From CAZCZZ01 sp964503335 (GTDB lineage Bacteria > Verrucomicrobiota > Kiritimatiellia > CAIVKH01), in the NCBI GenBank assembly GCA_964503335.1, contig CAZCZZ010000080.1, forward strand, positions 1 to 13,612: a stretch of 13,612 nt of DNA, in the 5' to 3' direction. How positions within the stretch are numbered: the first letter of the stretch is position 1; every line of letters begins with the position of its first letter. Under the pieces are notes generated by a model, which saw only the letters and a program-made list of their open reading frames with translations, made no database searches and was not told the origin of the DNA. Below, in pieces: positions 1 to 6,702 of this stretch. The translations under genes and the position numbers were made by a program.

Positions 1-629
1 TCCTTGCGAATCACGACGAGCGTGACGCCGGCGGGTCCGATGTTCTTCTGCGCGCCTGCATAGATGAGGCCGAAATCGCTGAACTTCATCGGGCGGGACA
101 AGATGTCCGAAGACATATCGGCCACCATCGGCGCCGCAGACTTCGGGAACACTTTGATCTGTGAGCCCTCAATGGTCTCGTTCGACGTGAGATGCAGGTA
201 AGCAGCGCCGGGCGTGAGCTTCAACTCGCTGTCGGTCGGCATGCGGGAAGGCTTCTCTTTGCTCGTGTCGGCAGCGACATTGACGTTGCCGATGAGCTTC
301 GCTTCCTTGACCGCCTTCGCGCCCCAGGAACCGGCGTTGATATAGTCCGCCGTCTCGCCGGGGTGCAGAAGATTCAGCGGGATGTAGGCGAACTGGCCAC
401 TCGCGCCGCCCGTCATAAAGAGCACGGAGTGATCATCGCCAAGGCCCATCAGGCGCTTGAGGTTGGCCACAGCCTCGTTGTGGACCGCTTCGTATTCCTT
501 GCCGCGGTGGCTGGCTTCCATGATCGACATGCCGGCGCCCTTGTAATCGACCAGTTCCGCCTGGGCTTCCTTGAGGACTTCTTCCGGCAGAACCGCCGGA
601 CCTGCGCTGAAATTGAAAACACGACTCAT
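1..629 (-). CDS. serC: Phosphoserine aminotransferase SerC, N-terminal part (partial)
   Basis: This is a PLP-dependent enzyme of serine biosynthesis that converts 3-phosphohydroxypyruvate and glutamate to phosphoserine and 2-oxoglutarate in the cytoplasm; the same family enzyme can act in pyridoxal phosphate synthesis. The minus-strand reading starts MSRVFNFSAGPAVLPEEVL, the family's typical N-terminus. Visible motifs are the phosphate-binding TGGASGQF (73-80), NAGSWGAKAVKEA (98-110), D171 in VADMSSD, which pairs with the PLP ring nitrogen, and the Schiff-base lysine K195 in AGAQKNIGPAG. The 209 visible codons are a bit over half of the usual ~360; the rest lies past the left edge. The ATG at 629 follows an AGGAGA ribosome site (638-643). 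The upstream neighbour on the same strand is the DUF2851 gene, 142 bases away with a palindromic repeat between, so serC probably has its own promoter. Family assignment is firm. Confidence 0.97.
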   Translation of the reverse strand, partial: MSRVFNFSAGPAVLPEEVLKEAQAELVDYKGAGMSIMEASHRGKEYEAVHNEAVANLKRLMGLGDDHSVLFMTGGASGQFAYIPLNLLHPGETADYINAGSWGAKAVKEAKLIGNVNVAADTSKEKPSRMPTDSELKLTPGAAYLHLTSNETIEGSQIKVFPKSAAPMVADMSSDILSRPMKFSDFGLIYAGAQKNIGPAGVTLVVIRK

Positions 630-637
630 GTGGAATA

Positions 638-643
638 TCTCCT
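638..643 (-). promoter_or_regulatory. Shine-Dalgarno site of serC
   Basis: The minus strand reads AGGAGA, eight bases before the serC ATG (629). It is a near-consensus ribosome binding site and fixes the serC start. Confidence 0.8.
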
Positions 644-714
644 GTCTAAAGTGAGCCGACGGTTCTATCACCCCCGCCCTGCTGCATCAACGGCGGATTT
701 GCCGGGTCCTTCTG

Positions 715-776
715 TGTAGTAGCGCCACCGCGAGGCGCAGGGCGGCGAAGATCCCGCTCACGGAGCGGGTACTACA
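715..776. repeat. REP-like palindromic element (outer stem enclosing two hairpins)
   Basis: Three exact inverted repeats are nested in 62 bases. The outer arms are TGTAGTA (715-721) and TACTACA (770-776). Directly inside the left arm is GCGCC/GGCGC (722-726 with 734-738). Directly inside the right arm is CCCGCTC/GAGCGGG (753-759 with 763-769, 3-base loop). The two hairpins are joined by 14 unpaired bases, so the whole can fold as a three-way junction on either strand. It lies between the DUF2851 gene and serC, and the bases CTA at 772-774 are the complement of the DUF2851 TAG stop. There is no following T-run, so it is not a classical intrinsic terminator. The architecture suggests a mobile or interspersed REP-type element, but only one clear copy lies in this window, so repetitiveness is inferred. 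Confidence 0.6.
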
Positions 777-2235
777 GCCTGTCGCCATGGCCCTGCAAAA
801 GCTCGGGAAATGCACAGGAAGCGCAGCGGGAGCGGTCATTCAGGCAGTAGTCGTGGAAGATCTGGATCAGGCCTTGCCGCCTCAGTCCGGTCTTGTAGAG
901 CGCGGGCGCATGGTGCGGTCCGAACAGGTTGAAGGCGGCCTGCCGGATCACGGAATTATCCTGTTCTGCGGGCAGTTGGTCGAGGAGCCCGGCATCAAAG
1001 GGCTCCTGCTGTCCCATGGCTGCGAGGAACGGAATGCCGACGTTGAGCAGGAGTGCCTCGGCCCTGTCCTTGCCGAGCAACGCTTGCTTGCCCGACGACT
1101 TCTCGCCGCCGAGCGATGACCGGTGACTCCAGTAGGAGTCTTCGACGGCGGCCAGAGCGGACGCCAGAGACCCCTTCTTCCGCGCACACTTCAGCCAGAC
1201 GTCGGACAGCTTCTTCGGTCCCGCCAGCAACTGCGCCGCAGCCATCAGGCGACGGACCGGATGATTCAACGGCCGCATCGCACCTAGCTGCCAAGCAGAC
1301 AAGGGCATGACACGCGATGCGTATTCCTCTTTCCTCTTCCACCAGGCGTCCCACAGCGACCGGACGAAGCGCCGCGTCTCGTCATCCCACGTGGACTTCA
1401 AATCTGCAGGCAGCAGACCCGAGACGCCGAGCAGGATCGCGTAGGCCACCACGGGATCGCCGCCAGCTTCCTCCCGCAGTGCATCGTGCGGCAGGGCTTC
1501 GGCCAGACGGCGAAAAGGCGTCTTGTTGTTCCGGTATCCCAGCGCGGCCATGAGTTCTTCCCACAGCGCCTGGTCCACGCCGCGCACTTCCATCAATCGC
1601 GCAAAGCGATCCGTCTTGCGTCGCAACCGCTCCTGCCCCGCCGCATCGAGCACGCTCTCTTTCGCGTCCCGACTCCACGACTTCCACACCGCGAGGCAGG
1701 GCGGCAGCGTGGCGCGGGCAGCGAATGGATAGGCCGTGATGTCCACGCCGTCGAACGAGAAGTCAGGTCGTGCGACCAGCGCGTCCTTCATCGCGATCTG
1801 CACGGCGCCGACAGGCAATTCACCCGACGGCAATACGCCGGGGAAATAGGTCACATGGAAGCGGACCCGCGCATACTTCGGATCGTCCTTGTGGGCGTGC
1901 GCGCGCCAATCACCCGGATGGATATGAATCTCCACGTCGCCCGTCACCCGGCGCTGTTCGGTACCGATGCGCACCGCCGCGCCGATAAAGTCGGGACCCG
2001 CCTCCAGATTCCACGTCCCGGCATCCTCGACGAATACCGCTTCGCCCGAGGTCGTCCGCAGCACGGCGGGGCGCAGCGTTGGGTCGAACCAGACCGCTTG
2101 AAGGTGTCGCTCGGAGTATCCGAACGCGCGCGCCCTTGGCCCCATCTCGCGCAGCATGACGCCGCGCGTCGGCGCGCCGTAATCGATGGATTTCGGAAAG
2201 AAGGAGAGCCACTGGAGATCGGATTTCATGTGCAT
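772..2235 (-). CDS. DUF2851 family protein
   Basis: The 487-residue soluble protein has no signal peptide or membrane segment. It carries the hallmark block of the DUF2851 family: WNLEAGPDFIGA (75-86), GDVEIHIHPGDW (99-110), then HAHKDDPKY (113-121) and a short beta strand FHVTY (126-130). The closely spaced acidic and histidine residues suggest a metal or catalytic site, but no activity has been established for this family to my knowledge. The C-terminus holds three cysteines (C464, C471, C474) in YCLNDRSRCASC, another family trait, possibly a metal site. Two in-frame ATGs (2235 and 2229) compete as start and neither has a clear Shine-Dalgarno sequence. The stop codon lies inside the palindromic element at 715-776. 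The gene diverges from the zinc-ribbon gene across 93 bases. Family call is good; function unknown. Confidence 0.85.
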   Translation of the reverse strand: MHMKSDLQWLSFFPKSIDYGAPTRGVMLREMGPRARAFGYSERHLQAVWFDPTLRPAVLRTTSGEAVFVEDAGTWNLEAGPDFIGAAVRIGTEQRRVTGDVEIHIHPGDWRAHAHKDDPKYARVRFHVTYFPGVLPSGELPVGAVQIAMKDALVARPDFSFDGVDITAYPFAARATLPPCLAVWKSWSRDAKESVLDAAGQERLRRKTDRFARLMEVRGVDQALWEELMAALGYRNNKTPFRRLAEALPHDALREEAGGDPVVAYAILLGVSGLLPADLKSTWDDETRRFVRSLWDAWWKRKEEYASRVMPLSAWQLGAMRPLNHPVRRLMAAAQLLAGPKKLSDVWLKCARKKGSLASALAAVEDSYWSHRSSLGGEKSSGKQALLGKDRAEALLLNVGIPFLAAMGQQEPFDAGLLDQLPAEQDNSVIRQAAFNLFGPHHAPALYKTGLRRQGLIQIFHDYCLNDRSRCASCAFPELLQGHGDRL

Positions 2236-2328
2236 AAAAAAGGGTTACATGAAAAACGTCGCGCGCGGACAAGGCAATCGAAAACGAGGTCTATTGCGCG
2301 ATGAATCGCTTTTTTCTAGAGTCGAGCC
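2236..2328. promoter_or_regulatory. Divergent intergenic region, presumed promoters both ways
   Basis: These 93 bases separate the 5' ends of the DUF2851 gene (leftward) and the zinc-ribbon/LMF operon (rightward), so promoters for both are expected here. A small palindrome GCGATGAATCGC (2298-2309) followed by a T-run lies 20 bases before the rightward ATG and could be an operator half-site pair. No convincing -35/-10 pair was found in either direction. The region call rests on gene orientation only. Confidence 0.35.
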
Positions 2329-2703
2329 ATGAACGAGCCGCGTCCCATTGAGATCACGTGTCCGGCCTGTGGGCAGGACTCTCTTCTCCTGCGCAAGCCG
2401 CGCTATGAAGGGTTCACGAAGGCCGGCGAGGATCTGTCGTGCGCTTCCTGCGGTCACCCGTTCGCCAGCGAGGAGGAGGTTCCGTTCCGGGGCAAAGCGG
2501 TGCCGCGTGTGTTTACCGATGCCGACAAGTCGCGGAAGATCGAGGTCTTCACCGAAGACGACAAGGGGCGGATGTGCCTTTATTGTGCGAGTTATATCGT
2601 GAACCCGTTCACGCAATGGTGCTCGCGGCACAAGAAGGAAGTCCAGGCCACGGATACGTGTGAACACTTTGCTGTCAAACCTCCTCCGAAGAAGATCCTC
2701 TAG
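2329..2703 (+). CDS. Small double zinc-ribbon protein, function unknown
   Basis: The 124-residue cytoplasmic protein appears to hold two metal-binding knuckle pairs. The first is CPAC (11-14) with CASC (38-41), a standard four-cysteine zinc ribbon. The second is CLYC (83-86) with C98, H101, C111 and H113 in CSRH...CEHF, a mixed Cys/His site. The segment between them (42-82) is charged and has no recognisable motif. There is no signal peptide. It is the first gene of a plus-strand operon: the lipase-maturation-factor gene begins inside its last 15 codons, so translation of the two is probably coupled. I do not recognise a named family; a nucleic-acid-binding or metal-handling adaptor would fit, but that is a guess. 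The ATG at 2329 has only a weak GAG ahead of it. Confidence 0.8.
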   Translation: MNEPRPIEITCPACGQDSLLLRKPRYEGFTKAGEDLSCASCGHPFASEEEVPFRGKAVPRVFTDADKSRKIEVFTEDDKGRMCLYCASYIVNPFTQWCSRHKKEVQATDTCEHFAVKPPPKKIL

Positions 2704-4138
2704 TCCTACGACCTACCGCGTCGCTGCCGACCTGTTTCTTCGCGCGCTCGGGTTTGTCTATCTCATCGCGATCGTTTCGCTTTGGGTGCAGATCGACGGA
2801 TTGATTGGTCAGAACGGCGTCCTGCCCGCCGCCAACTTCCTCGACTTTGTCCGGTCCCGCGTCGGCGATAACGCGGTTCGAGTCATGCCCACGCTCTGCT
2901 GGCTGTCGTCGAGTGACGCGTTTCTCCACTCCCTTTGTGGAGTCGGCACGCTGTTGTCCGTGCTGCTTATTGCCGGACTTGTGCCCCTGTTCGCAACCGT
3001 CGGCCTCTGGGTTGTGTATCTCTCGCTCACGCTTGTGGGACAGCTCTTCCTTGGTTTTCAATGGGACAATCTTCTGCTCGAAGCGGGCTTCCTCGCGATC
3101 TGGCTGGCGCCTTGGGTCCTGTGTTCGCGTCCTTCCACCAATCCCGAGCCTCCGCGCCTCGTGGTCTTCCTGTTCCATCTGCTCCTGTTCAAGCTGATGT
3201 TTCTTTCCGGCTTCGTGAAACTCGCCAGCAAGGACGAGGCGTGGTGGTCCCTTTCCGCGCTCACCTATCACTACTGGTCACAACCGCTGCCGCCGTGGAC
3301 CGCGTGGTACATCGACAAGCTTCCATCCGGATTCCACAGCCTGTGCACAGGCGTCATGTTCTTCATCGAGCTGGTGATTCCATTCCTGATCTTCGGACCG
3401 CGCGTGGCACGCCAGATTGCTTTCGTCGCCTTGGTGTTTCTCCAGATCGTGATCGCGGTGACCGGCAACTACTGCTTCTTCAACCTGCTCACGATGGCCT
3501 TGTGCATCCCGCTACTCGACGACAGGACGTTCCCTCACGCGTCCCGGGCTGCGATGCCGAAAAGCAACCGGTGGCACCGATGGGCCACGTATCCCGTCAC
3601 CGCGGTCTTGCTTCTGCTGAATGCGATGGTGCTCGGCGGCTCACTGCGTTTCCCCATCGCATGGCCGGGTCCCGTGGAGCGAATCTATCGGTGGGTCGCG
3701 CCTTTCCGGTCGGTCAACAGCTACGGGTTGTTCGCGGTGATGACGAAGAATCGTCCGGAGATCGTCCTCGAAGGGAGCAACGACGGCGTGACGTGGCAGG
3801 CTTACGAGTTCCGGTGGAAGCCCGGCGACGTGCAGCGTCGCCCCCGCTTCGTCGCCCCGCACCAGCCGCGACTGGACTGGCAGTTCTGGTTCGCCGCGCT
3901 GGGAAACATCGAAGGCAATCGCTGGGTGTTGAATGTCATCGTGCGACTCCTTGAAGGGAAACCCGAAGTGCTCGAGGAACTGGGATACAACCCCTTCCCC
4001 GCTTCTCCCCCCCTGTACATCAGGGCCAGCCTTTACGAGTATCGCTTCTCACGTTCCGCGGACCGGAGGGAAACCGGCGCGTGGTGGACGAGGGAGCCCA
4101 AAGGTTTGTATTGTCAGCCCGTGTCGTTGAAACGGTGA
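2660..4138 (+). CDS. Lipase maturation factor (LMF1/2-like) family membrane protein
   Basis: The 492-residue multi-pass membrane protein matches the lipase maturation factor family; vertebrate LMF1 is an ER membrane protein needed for folding of secreted lipases, while bacterial members are uncharacterised. Family hallmarks are present in order: FQWDNLLLEAGFLA (133-146), KLMFLSGFVKL (178-188), LTYHYWSQPLP (201-211), GNYCFFNLLT (269-278), and the C-terminal periplasmic domain with LDWQFWFAALGN, NPFP, YIRASLYEYRF and WWTREPKGLY. Several hydrophobic segments lie between residues 23 and 285, plus one near 310-325; the last ~150 residues are soluble. The start is GTG at 2660, inside the zinc-ribbon gene with a 44-base overlap; no other good start occurs before the first membrane segment. 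The lipoprotein gene follows after 6 bases. Assisting folding of a secreted or membrane enzyme is inferred by analogy. Confidence 0.88.
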   Translation: MNTLLSNLLRRRSSSPTTYRVAADLFLRALGFVYLIAIVSLWVQIDGLIGQNGVLPAANFLDFVRSRVGDNAVRVMPTLCWLSSSDAFLHSLCGVGTLLSVLLIAGLVPLFATVGLWVVYLSLTLVGQLFLGFQWDNLLLEAGFLAIWLAPWVLCSRPSTNPEPPRLVVFLFHLLLFKLMFLSGFVKLASKDEAWWSLSALTYHYWSQPLPPWTAWYIDKLPSGFHSLCTGVMFFIELVIPFLIFGPRVARQIAFVALVFLQIVIAVTGNYCFFNLLTMALCIPLLDDRTFPHASRAAMPKSNRWHRWATYPVTAVLLLLNAMVLGGSLRFPIAWPGPVERIYRWVAPFRSVNSYGLFAVMTKNRPEIVLEGSNDGVTWQAYEFRWKPGDVQRRPRFVAPHQPRLDWQFWFAALGNIEGNRWVLNVIVRLLEGKPEVLEELGYNPFPASPPLYIRASLYEYRFSRSADRRETGAWWTREPKGLYCQPVSLKR

Positions 4139-4140
4139 GG
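4135..4140 (+). promoter_or_regulatory. Shine-Dalgarno site of the ALDC-like lipoprotein gene
   Basis: GTGAGG overlaps the TGA stop of the LMF gene (4136-4138) and sits 4 bases before the ATG at 4145. It supports translational coupling and selects this ATG over the out-of-frame ATG at 4141. Confidence 0.6.
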
Positions 4141-4144
4141 ATGC

Positions 4145-4861
4145 ATGAAAATTCTGAATTATCTCTTGCTGGTCGTCGCTGTCGGTGTCCTTGTCTCCTG
4201 CAAGAAGAAGGAAGTCGCTCCGCCGGAGCCGCGTGACACCATCGTGCAGGTCGGATCCCTTGAAGCCCTCAAGCAGGGCTCGTGCGAGTCCCGTACGACG
4301 GTCGGCGCGACGCGTGCGCATGGCGATCTGGCGCTCGGGTACAGCAAGGGACTCGGCAGCGAGTTCATCATGCTGAGCAACAAGGCCTACCGCACGGCAG
4401 CGCAGGGAGCGCTGATCCCTTCCGGCGAAACGGACGAGCTGGCCTTCGCCACGGCGGCATTCTTCGAACCGGACCTCATGTTCGATATCGGTCCGACGCC
4501 GCGAAAGATCTACGAGAATGCGATGGATATGAAGCGTCCGTCCCCGGGTCGCATCTACGCGTACCGCATCCACGGCGCCTTCTCCCGCATGACGGTGCGG
4601 CAGCTTCCGCCAGCACTCGATCCTTGCGAGAAACTCACCCGTGCGCTCAATCATGTGGAAACGACAGAGCACACGAATGTCACGGGAACGCTCTTCGGGT
4701 TCTGGTCCCCGCGTTCGCTTCGGGTCATCGCGGGCGAGGGATACGAGTACGGGTTCGTGAGCGCTGCGGGCGACTTCGGCGGACGCGTCACGGACTTCGA
4801 GATCACGCAGGCCCGCATTGAGATCGACGACTCGGATGAAGTCCTGATCAAGCTGGAATAA
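4145..4861 (+). CDS. Acetolactate-decarboxylase-fold lipoprotein lacking the zinc histidines
   Basis: The 238-residue protein has a lipoprotein signal peptide with lipobox LVSC (C19), followed by a lysine-rich linker. From residue 33 it aligns throughout with alpha-acetolactate decarboxylase (BudA/AlsD): IVQVGSLEALKQG (33-45), HGDLALGYSKGLGSEFIML (59-77), LAFATAAFFEPD (99-110), RIYAYRIHGAFSRMTVRQLP (136-155), NVTGTLFGFWSP (178-189) and GGRVTDFEI (212-220). The known enzyme binds zinc through three histidines in 'G-[YF]-H-L-H-F' and 'GGHV'. Here the first motif is GYEYGF (199-204) and the second GGRV, so all three ligands are replaced (E201, G203, R214). The glutamate and arginine of the catalytic pocket appear kept (E73, R152). 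It is therefore unlikely to decarboxylate acetolactate the usual way; a binding or structural role is likelier. It is anchored outside the cytoplasm, third in the operon after the LMF-like gene. Fold call is confident; function open. Confidence 0.82.
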   Translation: MKILNYLLLVVAVGVLVSCKKKEVAPPEPRDTIVQVGSLEALKQGSCESRTTVGATRAHGDLALGYSKGLGSEFIMLSNKAYRTAAQGALIPSGETDELAFATAAFFEPDLMFDIGPTPRKIYENAMDMKRPSPGRIYAYRIHGAFSRMTVRQLPPALDPCEKLTRALNHVETTEHTNVTGTLFGFWSPRSLRVIAGEGYEYGFVSAAGDFGGRVTDFEITQARIEIDDSDEVLIKLE

Positions 4862-4875
4862 TTCCGGCGGATAGC

Positions 4876-6702
4876 CTACCGGGCCAGAAGGCCGGGCAGC
4901 AGCGTGGTCAGGGCGGGGATATAGGTGATCAGCAGGACGCCGGCCAGCAGGGCGCATTGCATCGGGATCACCGCGCGCGAGATCTCCAGAACGGGTTTGC
5001 CGAAGCGGTAGGACGACAGGAAGATGTTGATACCGGCCGTAGGCATGAGCAGTCCCAACTCCATATTGGCGAGGAAGATGATGCCGAGATGCACAGGATC
5101 GATTCCATAGGCCTGTCCCAGCGGGACGATCAGCGGGACCACGACGACGATCGCGGAGTACATGTCCATGATGCAGCCCACGCCGAGAAGGCAGACATTC
5201 AGCGCCAGCAGGAATACGTATTTTGATTCAACTGAACCGGTCACCCACTCCACTGCGCGGGCCGGCACCTGGGCTTCAACCAGGTAATTCGTAAAGCCGA
5301 GGGCGACACCGAGGATCAGCAGGACGCCGCCGACAAGGAGTCCGCACTCTGCCATGACACGTGAAATATCCCGGGCGTTCCTGAAGTCACGATAGACAAA
5401 CGTCTCGATGAAGAAGGCGTAGAACGCCGTTACAGCGGCCGCTTCAACCGGCGTGGCAAACCCGCCGAAAAGCGCCGTCAGGGCGATCACGGGGAGCAGG
5501 AGTTCCCACTTCGCATCCAGCGCCGCCCGCAGCGCGGACGCGCGATCAAAGGTGGGACGGACGATCTGTGTTCGTGCGCCCATGCGTATCCCGAGCCAGG
5601 CCATCATCGCCATGAGCAGCAGCGCCGGCCCGAGGCCGCCGAGAAACATCATCTCGATCGAAACACCGCCCGCCGACGCGTTCGTGCTCGCGACGATAGC
5701 GTAGAGGATGAGCGGAAGCGAAGGTGGCACGAGCAAGCCGAGGCCGCCGGACCCGGTGAGCAATCCCAGCGTGTTGCGCTCGGAATAGCCCGCGCCCATC
5801 AACACGGGCATGAGCAGTCCACCGAGCGCGAGAATCGTCACGCCGGACGCGCCGGTGAAGGAGGTAAAGAACGCGCACAACACTACCGTGACGATCGCCG
5901 GGCCACCGTGGAACTGTCCGAGAAAGGCGTTGAAGACGCGTACAAGCCGCTTGGATGCCCCACCCTCGGCGAGAAAGTAGCCGGCCATTGTAAACAAGGG
6001 AATGGTCGGAAGCGTCGGATTGGTCACCATCGAATAGTGCGTGAGGGAGATCGAAGCGATCGGAATCTCTTCGCCCCAGAACAGGATCAGGGCCGCGCCG
6101 CCGAGCATGACGAAGATCGGCGCCCCCAGGAGAACAGCGAGCGCGAGCGTGACGAGTGCAGGAACAACGAGGCTCTCCGGCGCAACAGGTGGATAGATGC
6201 CGAGTCCGGCGACGACTCCGCACAAGACCATGGCCATCGCGCGCCCTTGTACGTGATCTGCGGCATGCCAGAGCAGGCGAAGCGCAATCAGCGCAAAGCC
6301 AAGGGGCATGACCGACTGGATGGTCCAGACCGGAATGCCATAGGCGAGGATCTTCCCGCCGTCCCGCTCGCTCAGGACGAGCTGCAATGCGGCAATGCAC
6401 AGAAACACTGCGATGGCCGCAGCGATCGAACTGCTGAAGATGCGCGAGAAGGCCAGCCAGCGACCCTTGAGCAGATTCGGCAGCGTCGAAAGCGAAAGCA
6501 GCCTGCGGTCACGCGCCGCGAGTGCGCCGCCCAGCAAGCCGATCATGAGCGTCAGGTGCTGCTGGATGGCAGTTGCACCGCTGAAACTGAAAGAGGGAAA
6601 CTGGCGCAGGATGATCCCGGCCAGCGGCAGCAATACGAGCGACGCGAGGGTCAGGGAGAGGGCCGTGTTCTCGATGTTCCGAAGCCGCGTGCCGTCACTC
6701 AT
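4876..6702 (-). CDS. TRAP transporter fused small/large permease (TatQM / DctQM type)
   Basis: The 608-residue inner-membrane protein joins a DctQ-like small subunit of four helices (about residues 15-150) to a DctM-like large subunit (about 180-608). TRAP permeases import the ligand presented by a periplasmic binding protein, driven by a sodium or proton gradient. DctM motifs are clear: PLFTMAGYFLAEGG (235-248), FFTSFTGASGVTI (278-290), GSGGLGLLVPPSLPLI (317-332) and, near the C-terminus, GIIFLANMELGLLMPTAGIN. Q-M fusions are common in TRAP systems, including TPAT-type ones. The ATG at 6702 overlaps the end of tatP by 8 bases, with an AGG 7 to 8 bases ahead, so the two are translated together. 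It is the last gene of the transporter operon and ends 14 bases from the converging lipoprotein gene. Family call is firm; substrate unknown. Confidence 0.95.
   Translation of the reverse strand: MSDGTRLRNIENTALSLTLASLVLLPLAGIILRQFPSFSFSGATAIQQHLTLMIGLLGGALAARDRRLLSLSTLPNLLKGRWLAFSRIFSSSIAAAIAVFLCIAALQLVLSERDGGKILAYGIPVWTIQSVMPLGFALIALRLLWHAADHVQGRAMAMVLCGVVAGLGIYPPVAPESLVVPALVTLALAVLLGAPIFVMLGGAALILFWGEEIPIASISLTHYSMVTNPTLPTIPLFTMAGYFLAEGGASKRLVRVFNAFLGQFHGGPAIVTVVLCAFFTSFTGASGVTILALGGLLMPVLMGAGYSERNTLGLLTGSGGLGLLVPPSLPLILYAIVASTNASAGGVSIEMMFLGGLGPALLLMAMMAWLGIRMGARTQIVRPTFDRASALRAALDAKWELLLPVIALTALFGGFATPVEAAAVTAFYAFFIETFVYRDFRNARDISRVMAECGLLVGGVLLILGVALGFTNYLVEAQVPARAVEWVTGSVESKYVFLLALNVCLLGVGCIMDMYSAIVVVVPLIVPLGQAYGIDPVHLGIIFLANMELGLLMPTAGINIFLSSYRFGKPVLEISRAVIPMQCALLAGVLLITYIPALTTLLPGLLAR

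Noticed and set aside
192..719. Plus-strand open reading of 175 codons over the serC region
   Set aside because: It is antisense to serC, which has strong family motifs and a ribosome site; the plus-strand translation shows no known features.
1486..2304. Plus-strand open reading of 272 codons opposite the DUF2851 gene
   Set aside because: It is rich in Arg, His and Gln, as expected of an antisense frame in GC-rich coding DNA, and crosses into the divergent promoter region.
2298..2315. Hairpin GCGATGAATCGC followed by six T resembling an intrinsic terminator
   Set aside because: The stem is too short and it lies between two divergent 5' ends, where no transcript should terminate; an operator is likelier.
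2935..3954. Plus-strand reading of 339 codons in another frame within the LMF gene
   Set aside because: It lies in an alternative frame of a gene with clear LMF family motifs and its translation has no recognisable domain.
4862..4900. Possible bidirectional terminator between the converging operons (GGCC-AGAA-GGCC)
   Set aside because: The stem is only four perfect base pairs, lies inside the tatQM 3' end and has no T-run on either side.
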